Below, piece by piece: positions 50,872-59,380 of a stretch of DNA of 64,000 nucleotides. Under the pieces are notes generated by a model. It ran no database searches. It had not been told where the DNA came from and saw only the letters and a program-made list of their open reading frames with translations. This DNA is from Streptomyces sp. NBC_00459. GTDB taxonomy: Bacteria; Actinomycetota; Actinomycetes; Streptomycetales; Streptomycetaceae. How positions within the stretch are numbered: the first letter of the stretch is position 1; each line of letters opens with the position of its first letter. The DNA lies in the NCBI RefSeq assembly GCF_036013955.1, contig NZ_CP107903.1, positions 5,518,001 to 5,582,000 on the forward strand, read 5' to 3'. The position numbers were made by a program, and so were the translations under genes.

Positions 50872-53800
50872 TCAGGAGCTGTCAGGTTCTCGCGCCTCCC
50901 AGGACTCCCGTGCTTCCCGTGCCTCGTACGCGGTGAACACCCCGCCCGCCTCCGCCCGCAGGGCAGCCGCCTCCCGCTCGTCGCCGAGGGCGGTCCGCAG
51001 GGCCGCGAGGGAGCGCAGGGTGCGGGCCCGGGGGAGGGGCAGGCTCAGGGCGCCCCACAGGGCGGCGGACGCCGAGAGATGGATGTCCGCGTCGGTCAAC
51101 TCGCCTGCGGCGAGGGCGCATTCGCCGATGGTGCGGAGCACCAGCGCCTCGCCGTACCGGTCGCCGTACCTCCGGCACACGTCGAGCAGGCCGGCCAGGT
51201 CCGCCGCCGCCTCCACGGTCCGGCCCAGCCTCAGGCGGGCCTTCGCCCGCGCCTGTGCGGCGTACGCGCTCATCAGGTCGTCGCCGAACTCCCGCAGCAG
51301 CGTGAGGGATCGGCCGAGCAGCTCGTCGGCCGTCGCATAGTCGCCGCGTGCCCGGTGCAGCATCCCGTACGTCCGCAGGGCGAGCGCCTCGCCGCGTCGG
51401 CTGCCGAGGCGGCGGTACGCGGCCAGGGCCTCTTCGAGGCGGTCGGTGACGGCGGTGAACTCGCCGAGTTCGAGATGGGCCAGCGCGACGTACCGGCAGG
51501 CGACGCCGAGCCCCGCCGGGTCGTCGAGCCGCCTGAAGTCGTCGATGGCGCGGGTGAGTTCACGTACCGAGTCCCGTAACCGGCCCTGCTCGCGGTAGGC
51601 GCCGCCCAGGCCCGCGAGAGCCGTTGCGTGTCCACGCGTGTCGCCGAGGCCGGCGCAGAGCACGGCCGCCTGCCGGAAATGGCCCACGGACGCGGTGAAG
51701 TCGTCCTGCTCGTACCGGAGATGGCCGAGACCGACGAGCAGCCTGGCCTCCCCGGCGCGGTCCTCGGCGCGGCGTACGGCGGCCAGCGCGGCCTCGTGCG
51801 TACGCGACCAGGCGTCGAAACGGTTGCTGACGAGGTACGCGGACGAGCACAGGGTGGCTGCGGCCTCGCAGGCCAGCGCGGGCAGATCCATGGCGGCGGC
51901 CCGTTCGACGGCGACGGTGATTGCGCCGGACTCCGACTCGAACCACCTGGCCGGGTCGGCCAGTGCCGGTCCGGCGGCCCGGTCGCCGACCGGCCACAGT
52001 GTGCGCGGGTCCTGAAGCACCACCTCTCCGGAAGGCGCCGCGGCGGCGGCCCGGCCGGTGAGCCACAGCCAGCCGCCGAGCGCCCGGCCGAGGGCCGCCG
52101 CGCGCTCGGTGTGCGGGTCCTCGGCCTCGGCGCGTTCGGCCGCGTACACCCGCACCAGGTCGTGCAGCCCGAAGCGCGGCTGCCCGGCCCGGTCGGTGCC
52201 CGTGAAGTGCAGCAACTGGGCGTCGATGAGCTGCTCCACGATGTCCTCGCCGCACTCCGCCTCCGGTATGCCGAGGAGCGCGGCCAGTACCCAAGGGGCC
52301 ACGTCGGACGCGCCGAGCAGGCCGAGCCGGCGCAGGGCGGTACGGGCGGGGGTGTCGAGGGCGTCGTAGCTCAGGCCGAGTCCGCTGCGTACCTCCAGGT
52401 CGCCGACGGTGAGTTCGTCGAGGCGGCGCCGCTCGTCCGCGAGGCGCTCGGCGAGCCCGCTGGGCGTCCAGTGGCTGCGGGTCGCCAGCCGGGCCCCGGC
52501 GATACGCAGGGCCAGCGGCAGCCCGCCGCACAGGGCGACGATGCGTCGGGCCGCCTCGGGTTCCCGCCGGATGTGCGCGTCGCCGGCGATGCGGGCGAGC
52601 AGCTCGATTCCCAACCCCTCGTCCAGGACGTCGAGTTGGGTGAGGTCTTCGCCGCCGAGGCCGGCCAGGCGGGCCCGGGACGTGATCAGCACGCCACAGC
52701 TCGCGCTGCCCGGCAGCAGCGGCCGTATCTGCGCCTCGCTGCCCGCGTCGTCGAGGACCAGCAGGATGCGGCGCCGGGCGACCAGGCTGCGGAACAGATC
52801 GCCGCGTTCGGCGAGGCCCTCGGGCGGATCGGCGCCCAGTGCGCGCAGCAGCCGGCCCAGCACTTCGGCGGGCGGCACCGGATCGCTGAAGCCGTGCAGC
52901 TCGGCGTAGAGCTGGCCGTCGGGGTAGGCGGCGGCGAGCCGGTGCGCGACCTGCACGGCGAACGCGGACTTTCCGACGCCGCCGGGGCCGGACACGACAG
53001 CGATCGGCATGGCCTCGCGGGGGCCGGACAACAGGGCCTGTACTTCGGCGAGTTGGGCCGAACGGCCGGTGAAGTCGCCTATGGCGGGCGGGAGGAGGGA
53101 GGCGCGGGGAAGTGTCACCGCATCGGCCCGGGTGCCGATGCGGCCTTCCCCCAGGGCGTTGTCGTCGTCGGCTTTCCGGTCGTCAGTCCCGTCGGCAGCC
53201 TCGCCGTCAGTCCCGTCGGCAGTCCTGTTGTCAGCACCGCCGGCAGTTCCGTCGGTCCTCGCGGCACCCCTGGGTGAGGTCGTGGAGGGGACCGGCATCA
53301 GCTTCTCGTCCGACCGCAGGATGGCCTCGTACAGCCTCCGGAGTTTCGGACCGGGGTCGATGCCCAGTTCGTCGGCGAGTACGGCGCGCCCCTCGGCGTA
53401 CACCGTGAGCGCGTCGGCCTGGCGGTCCAACCGGTAGAGGGCGAGCATCAGTTGGCCGCGCAGCCGCTCCCGGGTGGGGTGGCCGCCGACCAGGGCGGTC
53501 AGTTCGGCGGCCAGGTTCTGTTCGTGGCCCGGCGTCGCCAGGTCGGCGGAGATCCGGTCCTCCAGGGCGGCCTGCCGTGCCTCCTCCAGCCGCCCCGCCT
53601 CGACCCGCAGCGCGTCGCCGACCCCGCCGAGGGCCGAGCCGCGCCACAACTCCAGTGCTTCGCGCAGGAGTTGGGAGGCGGCACGGTGGTCGCCGAAGGC
53701 CGCGCGGTCCCGGCCCCGCGCGGTGAGCCGTTCGAAGTCCGCGAGGTCGATCCGGGCACCGTCCGCGTGGAGGAGATAGCCGGGCGGGCGGGTCTCGATC

Positions 53801-54108
53801 GGATCGGCGCACATGGCCGCACCCGGGCCGGTGTCCGATTCAGTGTCCGGATCGGTGCCGGCGGGGAGCGCGCGCCGCAGCCCCGAGACGTACGTCTGGA
53901 TCAGTCCGCGTGCCGTGTCCGGAGGCTGGTCCCCCCAGACCATGTCGATCAGCGCGTCGGCCGAGACCGTCCGTCCGGGCCGGAGCAGCAGCGCGGCGAG
54001 CAGGGCCCGGGGTTTGGGGCCGCCCAGCGCGAGACGGTGTCCGCCGGACCAGGCCTCGACCGGGCCGAGCAGACGGTATTCCAGGTCCAACCGAGCCCCA
54101 TTCCGCAC
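50872..54108 (-). CDS. SARP/AfsR-like transcriptional regulator (BTAD, NB-ARC, TPR)
   Basis: About 1078 residues from the GTG at 54108. A TTG 5 codons on, or an upstream ATG at 54174, are alternatives. Domains in order: winged-helix DNA-binding (EYRLLGPVEAWSGGHRLALGGPKPRALLAALLL), BTAD (YRLDRQADALTVYAEGRAVLADELGIDPGPKLRRLYEAIL), an acidic linker, NB-ARC ATPase with P-loop GPGGVGKSAF and Walker B ILLVLDDAG, and TPR repeats. This is the large AfsR type that activates secondary metabolism genes. A TTA codon at 51577-51579 predicts bldA dependence. No biosynthetic cluster is next to it here. Confidence 0.92.
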   Translation of the reverse strand: MRNGARLDLEYRLLGPVEAWSGGHRLALGGPKPRALLAALLLRPGRTVSADALIDMVWGDQPPDTARGLIQTYVSGLRRALPAGTDPDTESDTGPGAAMCADPIETRPPGYLLHADGARIDLADFERLTARGRDRAAFGDHRAASQLLREALELWRGSALGGVGDALRVEAGRLEEARQAALEDRISADLATPGHEQNLAAELTALVGGHPTRERLRGQLMLALYRLDRQADALTVYAEGRAVLADELGIDPGPKLRRLYEAILRSDEKLMPVPSTTSPRGAARTDGTAGGADNRTADGTDGEAADGTDDRKADDDNALGEGRIGTRADAVTLPRASLLPPAIGDFTGRSAQLAEVQALLSGPREAMPIAVVSGPGGVGKSAFAVQVAHRLAAAYPDGQLYAELHGFSDPVPPAEVLGRLLRALGADPPEGLAERGDLFRSLVARRRILLVLDDAGSEAQIRPLLPGSASCGVLITSRARLAGLGGEDLTQLDVLDEGLGIELLARIAGDAHIRREPEAARRIVALCGGLPLALRIAGARLATRSHWTPSGLAERLADERRRLDELTVGDLEVRSGLGLSYDALDTPARTALRRLGLLGASDVAPWVLAALLGIPEAECGEDIVEQLIDAQLLHFTGTDRAGQPRFGLHDLVRVYAAERAEAEDPHTERAAALGRALGGWLWLTGRAAAAAPSGEVVLQDPRTLWPVGDRAAGPALADPARWFESESGAITVAVERAAAMDLPALACEAAATLCSSAYLVSNRFDAWSRTHEAALAAVRRAEDRAGEARLLVGLGHLRYEQDDFTASVGHFRQAAVLCAGLGDTRGHATALAGLGGAYREQGRLRDSVRELTRAIDDFRRLDDPAGLGVACRYVALAHLELGEFTAVTDRLEEALAAYRRLGSRRGEALALRTYGMLHRARGDYATADELLGRSLTLLREFGDDLMSAYAAQARAKARLRLGRTVEAAADLAGLLDVCRRYGDRYGEALVLRTIGECALAAGELTDADIHLSASAALWGALSLPLPRARTLRSLAALRTALGDEREAAALRAEAGGVFTAYEAREARESWEAREPDSS

Positions 54109-54204
54109 ACAACGTGCGCATGTCAATGCTGGGGGGCGATCGGCATCGTACGCACTCGGGCGGCGGTAGGCCACGGGGAAACGGATGTGCGGGGGTAACG
54201 AAAA

Positions 54205-54238
54205 CGTCCAGGCCGACCCGTACGGGCCGGCCTGGACG
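54205..54238 (-). terminator. Intrinsic terminator of katG
   Basis: CGTCCAGGCC and GGCCTGGACG form a 10-bp stem. On the minus strand the hairpin is followed by TTTT. It lies 24 bases beyond the katG stop, the clearest T-tailed terminator of the window. Confidence 0.85.
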
Positions 54239-54261
54239 CTGTTACTCAGGTGAGCAGTGGA

Positions 54262-56490
54262 TCAGACGAGGTCGAAGCGGTCCGCGTTCGACACCTTGAC
54301 CCACGCCTTGACGAAGTCCTTGACGAACTTCTCCTTGGCGTCGTCGCTCGCGTAGACCTCCGCCACCGCGCGCAGCTCGGAGTTGGAGCCGAAGACCAGG
54401 TCGGCACGGGTGCCGGTCCACTTGACCTGGCCCGACTCGTCGCGGCCCTCGAAAGTGTTCTGGTCCTCGGACGTGGCCGTCCACTCCGTGCCCAGCTCCA
54501 GCAGGTTGACGAAGAAGTCGTTCGTCAGCTTGCCGGGGGTGTCGGTGAAGACGCCGTGCGACGAGCCCTGGTGGTTCGCGCCGAGGACGCGCAGGCCGCC
54601 GACGAGGACGGTCAGCTCGGGGGCGCTGAGGTTGAGCAGGTTCGCCTTGTCCAGCAGCAGGTACTCGGCGGGAAGGCGGTTGCCCTTGCCGAGGTAGTTG
54701 CGGAACCCGTCGGCGGTCGGCTCCAGGGCGGCGAAGGACTCGACGTCCGTCTGCTCCTGCGTCGCGTCCACGCGGCCCGGGGTGAAGGGGACCTCGATGT
54801 CGAAGCCGGCGTCCTTGGCCGCCTTCTCGACGCCCGCGGCGCCCGCGAGGACGATCACGTCGGCGATCGAGATCTGCTTGCCGCCGGACTGGGCGGCGTT
54901 GAAGGACGTCTGGACACCCTCCAGGGTGCGCAGCACCTGGGCCAGCTCGTCGGGCTGGTTGACCTCCCAGGCGGCCTGCGGCTGGAGGCGGATACGGGCA
55001 CCGTTGGCGCCGCCGCGCTTGTCGCTGCCGCGGAAGGAGGACGTGGCGGCCCAGGTGGTGGAGACCAGCTGGGACACCGTGAGGCCGGAGGCGAGGATCT
55101 GCGCCTTGAGGGCGGAGACATCGGCGGCGTCGACGAGCTCGTGCGTCACCGCGGGCAGCGGGTCCTGCCACAGCAGCGTCTCGGACGGGACCTCGGGGCC
55201 GAGGTAGCGGACGACCGGGCCCAGGTCACGGTGGGTCAGCTTGTACCAGGCGCGGGCGAAGGCGTCCGCGAACTGGTCCGGGTTCTCGTAGAAGCGACGG
55301 GAGATCTCCGCGTACGCCGGGTCGAACCGGAGCGAGAGGTCGGTCGTCAGCATCATCGGGGGCTTGGACTTCGAGGCGTCGTGGGCGTCCGGGATGGTGC
55401 CCGCACCCGCGCCGTCCTTGGCGACCCACTGCTGGGCGCCGGCCGGGCTGTGGGTCAGCTCGTAGTCGTACTCGAACAGGTTCTTGAAGAACCCGTTGCT
55501 CCACTGGGTCGGCGTGCTCGTCCAGGTGACCTCAAGGCCACTGGTGATCGCGTCGCCGCCCTTGCCGGAGCCGTGCGTGCTCTTCCAGCCGAAGCCCTGC
55601 TGCTCGATCGGGGCGGCCTCGGGGTCGGGGCCGACAGCGTCCGCCGGGCCGTTGCCGTGGGTCTTGCCGAAGGTGTGGCCACCGGCGATGAGGGCGACGG
55701 TCTCCTCGTCGTTCATCGCCATACGGCGGAACGTCTCGCGGATGTCGCGGGCCGCGGCGAGCGGGTCCGGGTTGCCGTTGGGGCCCTCGGGGTTGACGTA
55801 GATGAGGCCCATCTGGACGGCGCCGAGGGGCTCCTCCAGCTCACGGTCGCCGGTGTAGCGCTCGTCGTCGAGCCATACCTTCTCGGGACCCCAGTACACG
55901 TCCTCGTCGGGCTCCCACACGTCGGCGCGACCGCCGCCGAAGCCGAAGGTCTCGAAGCCCATCGACTCCAGGGCCACGTTGCCCGCGAGGATCATGAGGT
56001 CGGCCCAGGAGAGGCTCTGGCCGTACTTCTTCTTGACCGGCCACAGCAGACGGCGGGCCTTGTCGAGGTTGCCGTTGTCCGGCCAGCTGTTCAGGGGGGC
56101 GAAGCGCTGCTGACCGGCGCCGGCGCCGCCGCGGCCGTCGCTGATGCGGTAGGTGCCCGCGCTGTGCCAGGCCATACGGATCATGAACGGGCCGTAGTGC
56201 CCGAAGTCGGCCGGCCACCAGTCCTTGGAGTCGGTCAGTACCGCGGCGATGTCCTGCTTGACGGCAGGGAGGTCGAGGGTCTGGAACGCGGCGGCGTAGT
56301 CGAACTCCTCGCCGAGCGGGTTCGAGACGGCGGGGTTCTTCGCGAGGATCTTCAGGTTCAGCTGCTCGGGCCACCACTGGCGGTTGCCGCCGCCCTGGGT
56401 CGGGTGCGGGGCGCGCGTGTGCGCGACCGGGCAGCCACCCGTGCCCTCGGTTTTCGCGTCGGTGACGATCGCGTCATGGTTCTCAGACAT
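54262..56490 (-). CDS. katG: Catalase-peroxidase
   Basis: 742 residues. It destroys hydrogen peroxide in the cytosol with a haem cofactor. The distal triad is Arg105, Trp108 and His109 (MIRMAWHSAGTYR); the Tyr of the Met-Tyr-Trp adduct lies in GLIYVNPEGPNGNPDP; the proximal His is in VALIAGGHTFGKTHG. Length and two-domain layout are standard. It is divergent from a Fur-family repressor gene, the arrangement of Streptomyces catalase-peroxidase loci (cpeB/furS, katG/furA), and carries a clear promoter at 56686-56713. Confidence 0.98.
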   Translation of the reverse strand: MSENHDAIVTDAKTEGTGGCPVAHTRAPHPTQGGGNRQWWPEQLNLKILAKNPAVSNPLGEEFDYAAAFQTLDLPAVKQDIAAVLTDSKDWWPADFGHYGPFMIRMAWHSAGTYRISDGRGGAGAGQQRFAPLNSWPDNGNLDKARRLLWPVKKKYGQSLSWADLMILAGNVALESMGFETFGFGGGRADVWEPDEDVYWGPEKVWLDDERYTGDRELEEPLGAVQMGLIYVNPEGPNGNPDPLAAARDIRETFRRMAMNDEETVALIAGGHTFGKTHGNGPADAVGPDPEAAPIEQQGFGWKSTHGSGKGGDAITSGLEVTWTSTPTQWSNGFFKNLFEYDYELTHSPAGAQQWVAKDGAGAGTIPDAHDASKSKPPMMLTTDLSLRFDPAYAEISRRFYENPDQFADAFARAWYKLTHRDLGPVVRYLGPEVPSETLLWQDPLPAVTHELVDAADVSALKAQILASGLTVSQLVSTTWAATSSFRGSDKRGGANGARIRLQPQAAWEVNQPDELAQVLRTLEGVQTSFNAAQSGGKQISIADVIVLAGAAGVEKAAKDAGFDIEVPFTPGRVDATQEQTDVESFAALEPTADGFRNYLGKGNRLPAEYLLLDKANLLNLSAPELTVLVGGLRVLGANHQGSSHGVFTDTPGKLTNDFFVNLLELGTEWTATSEDQNTFEGRDESGQVKWTGTRADLVFGSNSELRAVAEVYASDDAKEKFVKDFVKAWVKVSNADRFDLV

Positions 56491-56685
56491 GGGAATCCTT
56501 CCGGACGGGGCAGATCTCGGTGCTGCTCACGAACTGCGTTCTCAGGAACTGGAGGGGGGTGGGGGGACGGTCGGCCATGTGGAGGAGGTCACACACGCCG
56601 TCACGTCGCTGCTGTCTCCTGCCGCACTGGTGCCGCACTGGAGTCTCTTCCTGTCCCTTGGCTCCCTTGGCCATCGCCGTAAGCG

Positions 56686-56713
56686 ATCCTACAATGGACA
56701 AGGTCCAAGTCAA
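56686..56713 (-). promoter_or_regulatory. katG promoter with an operator-like palindrome in its spacer
   Basis: On the minus strand, TTGACT (-35) and TAGGAT (-10) are separated by 16 bases. The spacer contains TGGAC-CTT-GTCCA, an inverted repeat that a Fur-family dimer could cover. It lies about 195 bases upstream of the katG ATG. Confidence 0.75.
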
Positions 56714-56800
56714 GAAGTGTGACAAATCCATATCCTATCGGAACCCGGACGTCCACTGGTAAAATCCGTGTATTCCACCGAACCTGAATAGGTGAACGAT

Positions 56801-57211
56801 ATGAGCGACCTGCTGGAGCGACTGCGTGGACGCGGCTGGCGGATGACTTCCCAGCGGCGTGTCGTTGCGGAGGTCCTCGACGGCGAACACGTCCATTACA
56901 CAGCTGACGAAGTGCACGCCCGCGCGGCCCAGCGGCTGCCGGAGATCTCCCGTGCGACCGTCTACAACACCCTGGGCGAGCTGGTCTCCCTCGGAGAGGT
57001 CATAGAGGTAGCGACGGACGGCCGGGCCAAGCGGTACGACCCGAACGCGCACCACCCCCACCACCACCTGATCTGCTCCAACTGCGGCACGATCAGAGAC
57101 GTCCACCCCACCGGCGACCCCCTGGCGGACCTCCCCGCGGAGGAACGCTTCGGCTTCACGGTGTCCCAGGTGGAAGTCACCTATCGGGGGCTGTGCGGGG
57201 CCTGCGCGTAG
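56801..57211 (+). CDS. Fur-family repressor (FurA/CatR-like)
   Basis: 136 residues from the ATG at 56801, with AGGTGA 5 bases upstream; an in-frame GTG lies 9 bases before. The winged helix is WRMTSQRRVVAEVLDGEHVHYTADEVHARAAQRLPEISRATVYNTLGELV. Metal or thiol sites are Cys92-x2-Cys95 (HHHLICSNCG) and Cys132-x2-Cys135 (LCGACA), as in redox-sensing Streptomyces CatR/FurA. It should repress katG and itself until oxidised. Confidence 0.95.
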   Translation: MSDLLERLRGRGWRMTSQRRVVAEVLDGEHVHYTADEVHARAAQRLPEISRATVYNTLGELVSLGEVIEVATDGRAKRYDPNAHHPHHHLICSNCGTIRDVHPTGDPLADLPAEERFGFTVSQVEVTYRGLCGACA

Positions 57212-57292
57212 CGGAGCCGAGTCGAGGGCGGCGGATTCGGTGGGCGAGTCCGGTCTGCCGACAGGCGCGCGGGTGTGCTTTCCGACCACAGG

Positions 57293-57327
57293 GGTGCCGC
57301 GAAGGCCGAACGGACCCTCGCGGCACC
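57293..57327. terminator. Hairpin between the Fur-family gene and higA
   Basis: GGTGCCGCGA (57293-57302) pairs with TCGCGGCACC (57318-57327), extended outside by CCAC/GTGG. It lies between two convergent genes and can serve both. Confidence 0.7.
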
Positions 57328-57334
57328 GTGGTCG

Positions 57335-57673
57335 TTACGCCACGGTGTAGGCGGAGTCCCCGAAGTCGGCGATCACTCGAAGCTCCCCGCCCAGGGCCCG
57401 TACGTAGGAGCGCAGGGTTGCTACCTCGGTTCGGTCGATCTCGCCGTGCTCGATCGCCGAGATGCGGGGTGTGGAGACACCCATCGAGTCCGCGATCTCG
57501 CGTTGGGTGAGTTCCTGCTCGCGGCGGATCTCGGCCAGTTTGTAGGCCCGCACCTCGGCGAGGAGGCGGTCCATGTCGGCCTGCTTCTCCTCGGGGGACC
57601 GCACAGGGATACCGGCGGCCCTCTGCTGCTCGTGCATCCGGCGCTTGACTTCCTCCCAGCTGACGGTGCTCAT
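57335..57673 (-). CDS. higA: HigA-type XRE antitoxin
   Basis: 112 residues. Helix-turn-helix: LTQREIADSMGVSTPRISAIEHGEIDRTEVATLRSYVRALGGEL near residues 55-98. An N-terminal helical part (MHEQQRAAGIPVRSPEEKQADMDRLLAEVRAYKLAEIRREQE) should bind the toxin. It overlaps the HigB frame by 4 bases (ATGA), with toxin first, the normal higBA order. It would also repress the operon. Confidence 0.92.
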   Translation of the reverse strand: MSTVSWEEVKRRMHEQQRAAGIPVRSPEEKQADMDRLLAEVRAYKLAEIRREQELTQREIADSMGVSTPRISAIEHGEIDRTEVATLRSYVRALGGELRVIADFGDSAYTVA

Positions 57674-58039
57674 TCATACTCCCTTGTGTGCAGCTCGGCG
57701 ATGTGTTGCTGGTAGCGCTTCTCGGCGATCGGGATGTTGGTGTCGTACCAGCCGCTCCAGTTTCCGGCCTTGTCCCCGGCGACCAGTAGGACGGCATGGC
57801 GTACGGGGTCGAACGCGAAGAGGACGCGGATCTCGCCGGTCCCGGATGATCCGGGTCTCAGCTCCTTCAGGTGGTGTTCTTGCGAGCCCTTGATCCGGTC
57901 GACGAGTGGGCGACCGAGCGCGGGCCCGAGGAGTGCCAACGCGTCGATGGCGTCTTCCACTTGATTCGCGCTGCTTTGATCCGCCGTGATCAGTTCACCG
58001 AACCACGCCGCTACCTCGGCGACGAGGATTACTTCCCAT
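57670..58039 (-). pseudogene. higB: HigB-type toxin with a disrupted start
   Basis: The toxin frame from 57960 (GTG) reads IDALALLGPALGRPLVDRIKG, HLKELRPGSSGTGEIRVLFAFDP and VLLVAGDKAGNWSGWYDTNIP, the RelE/HigB family. Homologues as I recall them continue N-terminally with a WEV...LV.EV..WF strand. Here the same frame does read WEVILVAEVAAWFGELITADQ upstream of the GTG. No ATG, GTG, TTG or CTG precedes that stretch in frame before a stop. The ATG at 58037-58039, after a GCAGGG ribosome site, is in another frame and stops after 14 codons. A single-base change in its GGG run would restore MEVILVAEV. The toxin is thus probably inactive or uses a rare start. Confidence 0.65.
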
Positions 58040-58132
58040 TGAGCCCTGCCCGGAAAATTAATGCAAGCATTAACCGCGGTGTCCGTTTCGAGTCATATTC
58101 GCCCTAATGGGTGAACGGAGCGCCGCCCGTAG

Positions 58133-58711
58133 TCAGTGCCCTGCCCTGGCCCGCAGCCCGTCGCACAGCACCGCCAGCGCCAGTTGAGGGTCCGCGCCCG
58201 CGTTCGCCCGGTGGCGCAGGGCCAGCAGGATGCCCGACAGGATCGCCATCAGGTCCGCGATGCCGATGTCGGCGCGGACCGTGCCGGCGGACTGGGCGCG
58301 GGTCAGCAGGTGGCCGATCACGCGGTGCAGGTCGGCGGAGGTGGCGTCGACCGTCGCCCGGACCTCCGGCCCCGCGTGGGCGATCGCGTCGATCAGGTCC
58401 GCCTTCGTCACCGCGTCCGTCACCAGTCGGTCGAGCACCGTGAACAGGGCCGCACCCGGGTCGTCCGCGTCGCGCAGGGCGCGGGCCTCGGCGAGGAGCG
58501 GGTCGAGGCGCTCGCGCATCACCGCCTCGAACAGGCCCTCCTTCGTGGGGAAGTGCCGGTACAGCGTGCCCGGCCCCACGCCCGCCCGGCGCGCGATCTC
58601 GTCCAGCGAGACCGAGAGCCCCTCGGCGGCGAACGCCTCCCTCGCCACAGTCAGCAGCCGGTCCCGGTTGCGGCGGGCATCGGCGCGCAGGGGCCGGTTC
58701 TCCGTGGCCAT
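58133..58711 (-). CDS. TetR-family regulator
   Basis: 192 residues. N-terminal DNA-binding helices: NRDRLLTVAREAFAAEGLSVSLDEIARRAGVGPGTLYRHFPTKEGLFEAVMRERL (residues 15-69). The C-terminal ligand domain is short. It is divergent from the isochorismatase-like gene at 58834, its likely target. The 122-base gap contains GGTGTCTCCGGTACGG and related strings that could be the operator. No copy of the AACTGACG operator is present. Confidence 0.93.
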   Translation of the reverse strand: MATENRPLRADARRNRDRLLTVAREAFAAEGLSVSLDEIARRAGVGPGTLYRHFPTKEGLFEAVMRERLDPLLAEARALRDADDPGAALFTVLDRLVTDAVTKADLIDAIAHAGPEVRATVDATSADLHRVIGHLLTRAQSAGTVRADIGIADLMAILSGILLALRHRANAGADPQLALAVLCDGLRARAGH

Positions 58712-58833
58712 CTCCGGGTCTCCCTCGTCGTGAAGCCTTTAAGCGGGGCGGTGTCTCCGGTACGGTGAGGAAACCGGGGCGCAGTCTCCGATTCTAGCCC
58801 CGGCACATGTGCTCGTCTCGTAAGGAGAACCCC

Positions 58834-59355
58834 GTGGCCACCCCTGACGCCCCCGCCACTCGGACGGCATTCCTCGCCCTCGACTACGTCACCTACATCG
58901 TCGACAACTTCAGCCACGCCCCCTCCGTCGCCGAACGCGCCGCACACGCCCTCACCGCCGCCCGTACGGCCGGGCTGCCCGTCTTCCATGTCGTCCCGCA
59001 GGGCATGAGCGAGCGGATCCACCCGCTCCTGGCCCCCGCCGAGGGCGAGACCGTGCTGACCAAGACCAGCTTCAGCGCCTTCGCCACCACGGACCTCCGC
59101 GAGCTGCTGGAGGCCGCCGGGGTCGGCCGGCTCGTCGTCGCGGGCGTGGCGACCTCCGGGACCGTGCTCTCCACCACCAGGTGGGCGGTCGACACCGGAT
59201 TCAAGGTCACCGTCTGCGCCGACGCCTGCGACGACCCCGACCCCGAGGTCAACGCCGTACTCCTCGACGAGTCGGTCGCCCCGAAGAGCTGGATCGGGCT
59301 GTGGCGCATCGCCGACGTCCTGTCGGCGGACGAGATCCCCGAGCTGCGCCCCTGA
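58834..59355 (+). CDS. Isochorismatase-like hydrolase without the catalytic Cys
   Basis: 173 residues from the GTG at 58834, with AAGGAG 6 bases upstream. The fold shows AFLALDYVTYIVDNF (Asp) and ETVLTKTSFSAFATTDL (Lys). Where cysteine hydrolases have the nucleophile Cys, the sequence reads GVATSGTVLSTTRWAVDTG, so Thr or Gly sits there. That matches the isochorismatase/PhzD type more than nicotinamidases. The target molecule is unknown; the divergent TetR is its likely regulator. Confidence 0.88.
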   Translation: MATPDAPATRTAFLALDYVTYIVDNFSHAPSVAERAAHALTAARTAGLPVFHVVPQGMSERIHPLLAPAEGETVLTKTSFSAFATTDLRELLEAAGVGRLVVAGVATSGTVLSTTRWAVDTGFKVTVCADACDDPDPEVNAVLLDESVAPKSWIGLWRIADVLSADEIPELRP

Positions 59356-59380
59356 CAGCCGGCCCCCGGTTCCTCCCCGC

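Noticed and set aside
50872..54108. SARP gene as pathway-specific regulator of the acyl-CoA genes
   Set aside because: No direct heptamer repeats were seen at the regulon promoters, whose shared feature is instead the TetR-type palindrome.
54250..56682. 810-codon plus-strand frame opposite katG
   Set aside because: A shadow of katG; composition is Val/Leu/Gly/Arg with no domain, and katG is unmistakable.
58712..58833. The 58133 TetR as the controller of the AACTGACG operators
   Set aside because: Its own divergent promoter gap has no copy of that palindrome, unlike the 62628 TetR.
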